Positions 14,598-21,646 of a stretch of 26,805 bases of DNA are shown here, in pieces (position 1 is the first letter of the stretch; each line of letters starts with the position of its first letter). The position numbers and the translations under genes are program-made. Below the pieces are notes generated by a model. It was not told where the DNA came from, searched no databases, and saw only the letters and a list, made by a program, of their open reading frames with translations. The DNA comes from Clostridia bacterium. Its GTDB lineage: Bacteria; Bacillota; Clostridia; Oscillospirales; CAG-382. Location: contig JAFYOG010000199.1 in the NCBI GenBank assembly GCA_017560285.1, forward strand, positions 1 to 26,805, in the 5' to 3' direction.

Positions 14598-14723
14598 ATA
14601 TAACCAAAACCACGCCATAGCGGCAGGGGTTACGTCTGGTAGGTGCGCCCAACTCAAACCCCAAAAACCATTCGGTTTTCGGGGATTTCGGGGACCCCTC
14701 TTTATTGCGCCCGTTTTCGCCAT
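14598..14723. other. GC-rich structured intergenic segment between two terminators
   Basis: Roughly 125 bp between the terminators of the two convergent genes. It holds an 11-bp near-perfect hairpin (CCCCAAAAACC at 14659-14669, GGTTTTCGGGG at 14674-14684), an enclosing GGGGTT/AACCCC pair (14626-14631, 14657-14662) and GGGGACCCC (14689-14697). Its composition differs from both neighbours. A minus-strand reading frame crosses it but has no ribosome binding site. It resembles a dispersed non-coding repeat; copy number cannot be judged here. Confidence 0.4.
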
Positions 14724-14755
14724 AAAAAAATCAGGCAGTCTAAAAGACTGCCTGA
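14724..14755 (-). terminator. Terminator of the cohesin-like gene
   Basis: Perfect 11-bp stem (TCAGGCAGTCT at 14731-14741, AGACTGCCTGA at 14745-14755) with a 3-base loop. On the minus strand it runs into seven T (14730-14724). Lies 23 bp after the stop. Confidence 0.88.
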
Positions 14756-14778
14756 AATAAACTTATATAAGTTTTAAA

Positions 14779-16602
14779 TTATCTACGAGTCTTGATAACT
14801 ACAGCAGAGCCTGCGATAGCAACGAGAGCGATGATAGCAAAGAAGATCATGCTGGTAGCGTCGCCGGGTTCTACGGGCTGGTCATCGGTAGGTTCGTCAT
14901 CGGTAGGTTCAACTACTGCTTCAGCTTCAGCAACGTAAGCGTAAGAACCGTTACCCTGAGCTTCAACACCACCGTCGGTGAAGTAACCCATGGGGCATTC
15001 GTTGCAAACGTAGATAAGAGCGTCGCCGGTAGCATCAGCCTTAGCGGTGAAGTCAACGGTGAAGGAGATTTCGCCGTCGTTCTTAGCAAAGGTGAAGGTA
15101 TCGCCGTTTTCGCCGCCAGCAGTACCTGCGCAAAGGGTAATAACGCCTTCTTCAACCTTGGAAAGATCTTCCCATTCAGCGAAGCCGTTGAATACCTTGA
15201 TTGCAGAACCGGAAAGTTCTTCAGCAAGTTCAAGCTTGGTGGTATCGAAATCTACAACGAATTCGAAGGTATCAAAACCATCAGCAAGAGTGATGTTCTT
15301 GATAATGAAGTCAACGGAGAAGGTTTCGCCGGGAACGTAAGTTTCGGGAGCAACGATTTCTACGTCGAACTTAGCATCGTCAGCAACAGGACCCATAAGG
15401 TCTTCGATGGAAGGTGCGTTGTCTTCTTCAGAAACGTCTTCGTCGGAAACATCTTCGTTGGAAGTGTCTTCGTTGGAAGTATCTTCGTTGGAAGTATCTT
15501 CGTTGGAAGTGTCTTCGTTGGAGGTATCTTCGTTAGAGGTGTCTTCGTTGGAAGTATCTTCGTTGGAAGAATCATCGTTGGAGGATTCGTCGTCAGCAGG
15601 ATATTCGCCGCCTTCAACACCGTAAGCTGCAACTTCAGAAATGAAGGTGAAGCCGCCGCGGGTGATACGAACTTCGATCTTGTCAGCAACTACGTCTTCA
15701 AGATCCATAGCGATTGCGAGGCAAGTAACAGCGCCGTCATCAGCAGAAGTGTCGATTACGAATTCGCCGATGTCGAATGCATTGCCTTCGTTGTCGTAAC
15801 CAACGAGACCCATCCAAGCGGGGTAGGTAACGCCGGAACCGATGTTAGGAGCAACGTAAGCTACAACCTTGTTAAGGGTGTAGGTGCCTTCGAGGTCGAT
15901 GGTAACGAAGGAGAAACCAGCTTCAGCAGCATCGGGGGTACCGTCGTGGAGACCAACCCAAGCAACGTCAGAGTAGCTTCTGGTCTTGGGAATAAGACCA
16001 TCGGTAAGGGTCTTACCGGTTTCATCGGGGTAGGTAGGAGCCTTGGTAGCATCGTAACCCCAATCAACGTCAGCGCCGCCCATTCTGTAGGGGTCGGTGG
16101 TAACGTAGGACTTGCCGTAAGCAACGTTGTTTTCGATGGAGATGTCGGGACGTGCGCCGGTTACTTCAAGAGTAGCATCGTCAGCAACAGTGTTGTTTTC
16201 GAGGTCAAGACCGGTGATGGTTACGTAAGAACCAACGGAAATAGCTGCAACAACAGCAAGACCGGTGGTGTCGCCGCCCCAAAGGTAGGTAACGTAAACG
16301 AAACCGCCTGCGGGAACGTCAAGAGGGGTGGTGATACCGGTGGAGGTACCATCGGGGTTAGCAATTTCAACTACTTCAAATTCGTTGGCATTGCCGGTAG
16401 GCTTGAAGGAGGTGTGATATCTCCATTCCAAACCAGAGGTGGAGTATGCTTCGTCGATGAGCAAGCTGAGGTCTGCGCCTGCAAGAGCTCTGTCGAAGCT
16501 ACCGTCAAATGCAAGAGCTGCTGCAGAGGTGGGAACTGCCATTACTGCGAACATAGCAACGAGCATTGCGGTAGAGAGAAGGATTGCAAGAATCTTCTTC
16601 AT
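14779..16602 (-). CDS. Anchored surface protein: discoidin-like region, SNED repeats, cohesin-like domain
   Basis: 607 aa. Signal peptide (1-28), a beta-rich N-terminal domain (about 30-150), a galactose-binding/discoidin-like region (about 157-330, with NVAYGKSY, LTDGL and ISEVAAYG), an acidic Ser-Asn-Glu-Asp-Thr repeat linker (341-394), a cohesin-like domain (about 410-555, with VPGETFSVDFIIKN, DFDTTKLEL and GEISFTVDFTAK), a Pro/Thr/Asp linker, PGDATS, a membrane helix (585-603) and KTRR. No LPXTG motif. Codon choice differs sharply from neighbours (Ile almost only ATC/ATT, where neighbours favour ATA), which suggests high expression. The ATG follows AGAAAGGA. Likely an abundant cell-wall-facing scaffold or adhesin able to hold dockerin proteins. 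Cohesin identity rests on strand pattern alone. Confidence 0.75.
   Translation of the reverse strand: MKKILAILLSTAMLVAMFAVMAVPTSAAALAFDGSFDRALAGADLSLLIDEAYSTSGLEWRYHTSFKPTGNANEFEVVEIANPDGTSTGITTPLDVPAGGFVYVTYLWGGDTTGLAVVAAISVGSYVTITGLDLENNTVADDATLEVTGARPDISIENNVAYGKSYVTTDPYRMGGADVDWGYDATKAPTYPDETGKTLTDGLIPKTRSYSDVAWVGLHDGTPDAAEAGFSFVTIDLEGTYTLNKVVAYVAPNIGSGVTYPAWMGLVGYDNEGNAFDIGEFVIDTSADDGAVTCLAIAMDLEDVVADKIEVRITRGGFTFISEVAAYGVEGGEYPADDESSNDDSSNEDTSNEDTSNEDTSNEDTSNEDTSNEDTSNEDTSNEDVSDEDVSEEDNAPSIEDLMGPVADDAKFDVEIVAPETYVPGETFSVDFIIKNITLADGFDTFEFVVDFDTTKLELAEELSGSAIKVFNGFAEWEDLSKVEEGVITLCAGTAGGENGDTFTFAKNDGEISFTVDFTAKADATGDALIYVCNECPMGYFTDGGVEAQGNGSYAYVAEAEAVVEPTDDEPTDDQPVEPGDATSMIFFAIIALVAIAGSAVVIKTRR
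15421..15585 (-). repeat. In-frame 15-bp tandem repeat coding the SNED linker
   Basis: Eleven consecutive 15-bp units, each coding five residues: S-S-N-D-D, S-S-N-E-D, seven of T-S-N-E-D, then V-S-D-E-D and V-S-E-E-D. The seven central units differ only at synonymous positions. Unit length is a multiple of three, so gain or loss changes linker length without a frameshift. Confidence 0.9.
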
Positions 16603-16634
16603 GATAAGGGTTTCCTTTCTAAAAAATAATATTT

Positions 16635-16650
16635 TGGGAACAATATCCCA
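16635..16650 (-). promoter_or_regulatory. Inverted repeat in the leader of the cohesin-like gene
   Basis: TGGGA-ACAATA-TCCCA lies between the promoter -10 and the ribosome binding site, within an AT-rich near-symmetric surround. It could be a repressor operator or a 5' hairpin protecting the messenger. No assignment to a known regulator. Confidence 0.4.
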
Positions 16651-16661
16651 TATTTGTGTTA

Positions 16662-16690
16662 ATTATATCACACTTGTAAACTAAAGTCAA
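16662..16690 (-). promoter_or_regulatory. Sigma-A promoter of the cohesin-like gene
   Basis: Minus strand: TTGACT (16690-16685), a 17-bp spacer, perfect TATAAT (16667-16662) with extended TGA, 59 bp before the ATG. A strong match, in line with the biased codon use of the gene. Confidence 0.75.
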
Positions 16691-16756
16691 TTATTTTTGC
16701 CATTAAAAAAATGTAATATTCGCCAAAATTTCATTATAATATTATGCTATATTAAC

Positions 16757-16790
16757 AAAAACGGCTTGCAATGCTCTGCAAACCGTTTTT
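16757..16790 (-). terminator. Terminator after the secA-linked membrane genes
   Basis: AAAACGG-TTGCA pairs with TGCAA-CCGTTTT around a short loop (one bulged base on each side). On the minus strand the hairpin ends in five T then GTTAAT. It lies 13 bp after the stop of the 429-aa gene. Confidence 0.72.
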
Positions 16791-16803
16791 AAAGCTATAA
16801 AAT

Positions 16804-18093
16804 TCATTCGCCGTAAAGCGAAACACGTTCTATATAAGCATCGTTTATCTGCATTAGGGTTTTTGCGGTTTTGTATATAAATACCGCCGAAAATATCAAC
16901 CGTAACGTAGAAAAATAACCGTAATAATAGGGCACCACGTAACCCGCCGTCCATAACGCCATGGTTAAACAGAACCAAAGGTATGCGCCGTTGTTGGGTG
17001 CATCCGTACCCAACAGGTAACGGCAAATTCCGTTAAGCTCCTTTAAAAACAGCCTAATGCACACTATTGCCGACCCCGCCGCAAAAACAGCCAAGCCGCA
17101 GTTTATAAAAACAATGTGCAGGTCGGTTTCGTTCACCGCAATAGCACCGTAGGGCACGTATTTTACTTTAAACCAATTACAAACGAAAAAGCCTATTGCG
17201 GGCAACACCGCAACAAAACGGCTGTGCTTTAAACCGCCAACCCCCTTTGCCAAAAACGACGTAACCGCAATTAACCCAAACATTGCCCAAATGGGGGTAA
17301 TTTGGTTGTTATCAAACGAAATATCCGTTGCAAACGCCAAGGCAAAATACATTGCAAAGCAAAAACCGCGCAGTCTTTTTATGTTTACCAATGCGGGCTT
17401 GCTTGTAAATTCCTCTGCATAGCGGGCATCCAAAACCTCTTTGCCCTCGGTAAAAAGCAAAGCCGTTAAGCCTTTTATGGAAATAAACCAAGCCACGCCT
17501 GCCACCAAAGCCAAAACCGAAAGCAAAATAACTATCATAGGCTTTGCCGACATTATACCCTCGATAGTGTCTATCTTTTCTAAGGTTATATTGCCGCTTT
17601 CGCTTTCAAGCTCGATAATATACATCAGCTCGGGTATAACCGTTGCGCCAATGCGAACAAAAAAGGCAAGATAGCTTAAAAAAGCGCATCCGTCGCATTT
17701 TTCCAAGGTTTTATCAAGGTTGTTGCGCATTGCGAAATAAGAAATCCCGCTAAAAAGCGACCTGAATATTAAAATATAAAGTATTGCCTGCCCAATGGCA
17801 ACAGCGCTTACCGCCAACATTCGGTTCGAACCTATTGCCGACCCTACGAAAGCGCGGCTTAACAGCAAATTCACCGCTTCCAAAACCAAAAGGTAACCAA
17901 AATATTTACGCGCCCTTTCGGTCTGACCGTCGAAGTAAGCAAGCGGATTAAGCCCCAAATAAACCAATATACACCCAAAAACGTCGGGCAGAATATCAAA
18001 TCCCAAAGGGATGGGGTTTATAAAGAAGAAAAACCCCAAAGCAAGCAAAAACCGACTGCGCCTTGCAACGCTGCCTTTACCTGCGCTTTTCAC
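16804..18093 (-). CDS. Multi-pass membrane protein of unknown function (DILPD motif)
   Basis: 429 aa with about ten hydrophobic segments. I do not recognise a named family. The N-terminus holds FINPIPLGFDILPDVFGCI (about 24-42), a N-x(n)-DILPD-x-x-G pattern seen in several uncharacterised clostridial membrane proteins. A charged loop (about 215-240) splits the protein in two halves. The start is a GTG at 18093, preceded by GGAAGGAG, inside the end of the upstream gene (17-bp overlap), so the two membrane proteins are translationally coupled. Position downstream of secA with no intervening terminator suggests co-transcription. A role in envelope biogenesis or export would be a guess. Confidence 0.75.
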   Translation of the reverse strand: MKSAGKGSVARRSRFLLALGFFFFINPIPLGFDILPDVFGCILVYLGLNPLAYFDGQTERARKYFGYLLVLEAVNLLLSRAFVGSAIGSNRMLAVSAVAIGQAILYILIFRSLFSGISYFAMRNNLDKTLEKCDGCAFLSYLAFFVRIGATVIPELMYIIELESESGNITLEKIDTIEGIMSAKPMIVILLSVLALVAGVAWFISIKGLTALLFTEGKEVLDARYAEEFTSKPALVNIKRLRGFCFAMYFALAFATDISFDNNQITPIWAMFGLIAVTSFLAKGVGGLKHSRFVAVLPAIGFFVCNWFKVKYVPYGAIAVNETDLHIVFINCGLAVFAAGSAIVCIRLFLKELNGICRYLLGTDAPNNGAYLWFCLTMALWTAGYVVPYYYGYFSTLRLIFSAVFIYKTAKTLMQINDAYIERVSLYGE

Positions 18094-18715
18094 TGCGCCT
18101 TGCTCCTTCCTGCTTTGCCTTGTTTGCCTTTTCTATGGCTTTTGCACGTTCTATGGCTATTTGTTGCTTATCCTTTGCATATTGCCGTTCACTTGTAATA
18201 AGCACAAAGCAGGTGTGCATAAATGCAATCTGAACAAACAGCAACGCATATTGAAGCAGATATACACCCGAAAGCACCGGCCCTGCATAAAGCCCCAAAA
18301 TTCCATAGGTGTTAAGCAAATAGCCTGCGGCAATAAGCATAAGCACAAAAACGCTTGCAACCAAGCGCCAACGGGCTTGCCGTTCCATTTTTGCACTGCC
18401 GCATTCTATTGCAATTTCTATAACACCCTTAAGCCAAAATACGCTTGTGGTTGCCCACGCCGCAATAAACAGCACAAATGTAACCGTATTAAGCAAGGGC
18501 ATAGTATCAATATTTATTAACCCTACCGTTGCCAAAATCTGCACCGCGCCGCGGGGCAGAATAAACAGCGACGAAATAGCCGCGTGCAAAAAGGTTTTGT
18601 TAAGCCTTGCGGTAAGAAAGAAGCCGTAGCCCATAACCAACGCGGCAAAAAAACCGCCGCCTATTTCGTGCATTAAAAGGAATGCAAAGCCTAAAAGCGT
18701 TACACCGAATCCCAT
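18077..18715 (-). CDS. Multi-pass membrane protein with charged C-terminal tail, unknown function
   Basis: 212 aa. About six hydrophobic segments between 3 and 172, then a cytoplasmic, Lys/Arg/Glu-rich helical tail (about 176-212) rich in IERAKAIEKANKAKQE-type heptads. No family recognised. The ATG lies 14 bp after the secA stop with AGAGGT as ribosome binding site, and its end overlaps the next gene by 17 bp. The order secA, this gene, the 429-aa gene looks like one operon. The basic tail could touch ribosomes, nucleic acid or SecA; no evidence supports a choice. Confidence 0.75.
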   Translation of the reverse strand: MGFGVTLLGFAFLLMHEIGGGFFAALVMGYGFFLTARLNKTFLHAAISSLFILPRGAVQILATVGLINIDTMPLLNTVTFVLFIAAWATTSVFWLKGVIEIAIECGSAKMERQARWRLVASVFVLMLIAAGYLLNTYGILGLYAGPVLSGVYLLQYALLFVQIAFMHTCFVLITSERQYAKDKQQIAIERAKAIEKANKAKQEGARRSEKRR

Positions 18716-18729
18716 TTTATACCTCTAAA

Positions 18730-21462
18730 TTATTTGTTTTCTTTTCCTGCACAGCACTTTTTGTATTTTAATCCGCTTCCGCAGGGGCAGGGGTCGTTGG
18801 GGCCGACCTTTTCTGCCTTTTTGGCAGGGGTAGGCTTAACCGCCTTGCCGTCGGATGCAACTGTGCCGTTCAAAATCTGCTTGCGCTGTGTAGAATCCTC
18901 TCGGGGGCGTACGGTAAGCAGCATTCTTACGGTGTTTGCTCTTATTACCGAAGACATTTCCTCGAACATATTCATACCCTGAATTCTGTATTCCACAACA
19001 GGGTCCCGCTGTGCATATGCGTTCAAGCCGACGCTTTCCTTAAGGTCGTCCATAGCGTCAATATGCTCTATCCAGTTCATATCTACGTTTCTAAGCAAAA
19101 CCGTGCGTTCTACCTGACGGAATATTTCGGGGGTAAAAATTTCCTCCTGCTTTTGCAAAAGGGCGTTACCCCGTTCTATAAGAACCTGTGCAATATCGTC
19201 GGGAGCAACTTCCGAAAGCTGTGTTTGGTCGTATCTAAAATCCTCGTCGCCGCAAAGAATACCCTTAAATTCGCTTCTTAAACCGTCCAAATCCCAATCG
19301 TCGGCAACCTCTGCGCTTGTAAAGTGGGCAACCGAATCGTTAACGTAGGTCTTAAGCATATTTTTGATTTTATCCGAAACGTCGCTTTCGTTCAAAACAA
19401 GACGGCGCTCGCGGTAAATGCTTTCGCGCTGAACGTTCATAACGTCGTCGTACTGAAGCACTCTCTTTCTGCGCTCGGAGTTTGCGCCTTCTATACGCAT
19501 CTGTGCGCTTTCGATAGAATTGGAAAGTATACCTGCCGAAATAGGCTGGTCCTCGGGCAGGCGCAACGCTTCTACAATACCTATAATTCTGTCCGCCGCA
19601 AACAACCGCATAAGGTCGTCCTGCATCGAAAGGAAGAATTTGCTTTCGCCGGGGTCGCCCTGTCTGCCTGCACGGCCGCGAAGCTGGTTATCTATACGGC
19701 GGCTTTCGTGGCGTTCGGTACCCAAAATATACAAACCGCCCGCGGCAATAACCTTTTCCGCATCGGGGCGTATTTCTTCTTCAAATTTGGCTTTAAGCTC
19801 GTTATAATGGGCTCTTGCCGCAAGAATTTCCGCATCGTCGGTGGCACCGTGGTTGGTGGCTTCGTAAAGCATATAATCGTCAAGGCCTTCCTTACGCAAT
19901 GCGTCCTTAGCCATAAATTCCGCATTACCGCCAAGAATAATATCGGTACCTCTGCCCGCCATGTTGGTGGAAATGGTAATAGCGCCGGGCTTACCTGCCT
20001 GTGCAATAATCTCGGCTTCCTTTTCGTGGTACTTCGCGTTAAGCACGTTGTGGGGAATACCCCTTGCCTTAAGCACCTTAGAAAGCAGTTCGCTCTTTTC
20101 TACCGAAACCGTACCAACCAAAACGGGCTGACCCTTTGCGTGGCAGGCCTCTATCTGCTTAACGATAGCCTCGGTCTTGCCGCGGATATTTTTATAAACC
20201 TCGTCGTTGTGGTCCTTTCTTGCCATAGGGCGGTTGGTGGGGATTTCCACCACGTCAAGATTATAAATTTCGCGGAATTCGCTTTCCTCGGTCATGGCGG
20301 TACCCGTCATACCCGAAAGCTTTTTATACATTCTAAAATAGTTCTGGAAGGTAACGGTGGCTTGGGTGCGGTTTTCGTTCTGAACCTTAACCCCTTCCTT
20401 AGCCTCGATAGCTTGGTGCAAGCCGTTAGAAAACCTTCTGCTGGGCATAATTCTGCCGGTAAAGGAATCGACGATAACAACCTTGCCGTCCTGCATAACG
20501 TAATCTATATCCCTTTGCATAATGCCGCGGGCGCGGATTGCGTTGTTAAGGAAGTGCATAAGCTCTTGGTGCTCGCCCTCGCCTATGTTTTCTATGCCGA
20601 AATATTTTTCCGCCTTGGCAAGACCTGCCGACGTAAACATACAGCTTCTTGCCTTTTCGTCAACTATATAATCCTCTGCAATATCCTCGTCGCTCTTTTT
20701 AGCATCGAATTCTTTAATGCGGTAGCACTTAAGGCGCTTAACAAAATCGTCTGCCTTTTGGTACATTTCGCCGGATTCGCCGCCTGCACCGGAAATAATC
20801 AAGGGGGTTCTTGCTTCGTCAATAAGAATAGAGTCTACTTCGTCGATAATGGCAAATTCGTGGCCGCGCTGGGTAACCTGATTTTTATAAACCACCATAT
20901 TATCCCGCAGGTAATCAAAACCATATTCGTTGTTGGTACCGTAGGTAATATCGGCATTATATGCTTCTTGCTTTTGGGCAGAATCCAAGCCCTGAATAAC
21001 CAAGCCAACCGTCAAGCCCAAATAGCGGTAAATATTGCCCATCCATTCGCTGTCGCGCTTTGCAAGATAATCGTTAACGGTAACAATATGCACGCCCTTG
21101 CCGTTAAGAGCATTAAGATATGCGGGCAGGGTAGCCACCAAGGTTTTACCTTCGCCTGTTCTCATTTCGGCAATTCTGCCTTGGTGTATAATAATACCGC
21201 CTATAAGCTGTACTCTGTAATGCTTTTTGCCAAGCACGCGCCAAGAAGCCTCACGCACGGTGGCAAAGGCTTCGGGCAGAATATCGTCCAAGGTTTCGCC
21301 CTTATTAAGGCGGGCTTTAAGAATATCGGTCTGACCTCTTAATTCGCTGTCGGACATTGCGGCATAAACGCTGTCCAACGCTTCTATTTTCTGAACCAAA
21401 GGTTCAATCTTTTTAAGCTGACGTTGGCTGTAACTGCCGAACAGCTTTTTAATAATACCCAT
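18730..21462 (-). CDS. secA: Protein translocase ATPase SecA
   Basis: 910 aa, the full length of SecA1. Walker A TGEGKT (102-107) with the preceding RIAEMR, motif II DEVDSILIDEARTPL (207 onward), the preprotein cross-linking region, the second nucleotide-binding fold with ITISTNMAGRGTDI and the arginine-rich QLRGRAGRQGDPG motif, and a C-terminal zinc tail PCPCGSGLKYKKCC (891-904). It drives post-translational export through SecYEG and would secrete the signal-peptide proteins of this window. It is divergent from mnmE across 184 bp. The usual downstream neighbour prfB is absent; two unknown membrane proteins follow instead. A minus-strand ATTATA box at 21493-21498 may be its -10, but no good -35 was found. 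Confidence 0.98.
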   Translation of the reverse strand: MGIIKKLFGSYSQRQLKKIEPLVQKIEALDSVYAAMSDSELRGQTDILKARLNKGETLDDILPEAFATVREASWRVLGKKHYRVQLIGGIIIHQGRIAEMRTGEGKTLVATLPAYLNALNGKGVHIVTVNDYLAKRDSEWMGNIYRYLGLTVGLVIQGLDSAQKQEAYNADITYGTNNEYGFDYLRDNMVVYKNQVTQRGHEFAIIDEVDSILIDEARTPLIISGAGGESGEMYQKADDFVKRLKCYRIKEFDAKKSDEDIAEDYIVDEKARSCMFTSAGLAKAEKYFGIENIGEGEHQELMHFLNNAIRARGIMQRDIDYVMQDGKVVIVDSFTGRIMPSRRFSNGLHQAIEAKEGVKVQNENRTQATVTFQNYFRMYKKLSGMTGTAMTEESEFREIYNLDVVEIPTNRPMARKDHNDEVYKNIRGKTEAIVKQIEACHAKGQPVLVGTVSVEKSELLSKVLKARGIPHNVLNAKYHEKEAEIIAQAGKPGAITISTNMAGRGTDIILGGNAEFMAKDALRKEGLDDYMLYEATNHGATDDAEILAARAHYNELKAKFEEEIRPDAEKVIAAGGLYILGTERHESRRIDNQLRGRAGRQGDPGESKFFLSMQDDLMRLFAADRIIGIVEALRLPEDQPISAGILSNSIESAQMRIEGANSERRKRVLQYDDVMNVQRESIYRERRLVLNESDVSDKIKNMLKTYVNDSVAHFTSAEVADDWDLDGLRSEFKGILCGDEDFRYDQTQLSEVAPDDIAQVLIERGNALLQKQEEIFTPEIFRQVERTVLLRNVDMNWIEHIDAMDDLKESVGLNAYAQRDPVVEYRIQGMNMFEEMSSVIRANTVRMLLTVRPREDSTQRKQILNGTVASDGKAVKPTPAKKAEKVGPNDPCPCGSGLKYKKCCAGKENK

Positions 21463-21587
21463 TTATATTCACTCCAAAAAATAATTCAAATAATTATACA
21501 AACACCATTCTAACACAAAAACCCCAAAAAGTATATAGTTATTTTAAAAATAATTATAATAACAGCCCCTTTGTTGCGCGAAAATTA

Positions 21588-21616
21588 TTGATTTATTGGC
21601 TAAAAACGGTTATAAT
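21588..21616 (+). promoter_or_regulatory. Sigma-A promoter of the mnmE operon
   Basis: TTGATT at 21588-21593, a 17-bp spacer and perfect TATAAT at 21611-21616, 30 bp before the ATG. Unlike most other promoters here it lacks the TGn extension. Confidence 0.6.
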
Positions 21617-21646
21617 GAATTAAAATAAAATGGAGTAGTATGTTTT

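Noticed and set aside
14526..14723. 65-codon minus-strand frame between the dockerin and cohesin-like genes
   Set aside because: It crosses a plus-strand terminator and a GC-rich structured segment, has no ribosome binding site, and ends within the stop region of the dockerin gene. Better explained as non-coding repeat DNA.
14779..14860. LPXTG sortase signal on the cohesin-like protein
   Set aside because: The segment before the helix reads VEPGDATS, with no LPXTG or close variant containing the Leu-Pro start.
15421..15585. Regular short repeats as a possible CRISPR array
   Set aside because: The units are 15 bp, directly adjacent with no spacers, and in frame within a coding sequence.
15407..15625. 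Plus-strand frame reading as a Ser-Leu-Glu-Val repeat
   Set aside because: It is the antisense image of the SNED repeat in the minus-strand surface protein gene.
19324..21342. Long plus-strand open frame (672 codons) opposite secA
   Set aside because: It is fully antisense to a complete, motif-rich secA, its translation is low-complexity and motif-free, and no ribosome binding site precedes it. It arises from codon bias of the opposite strand.
21463..21646. Replication origin near mnmE-mnmG-rsmG
   Set aside because: These genes are often near oriC, but no dnaA, dnaN, rpmH, parAB or DnaA-box cluster is visible in the window.
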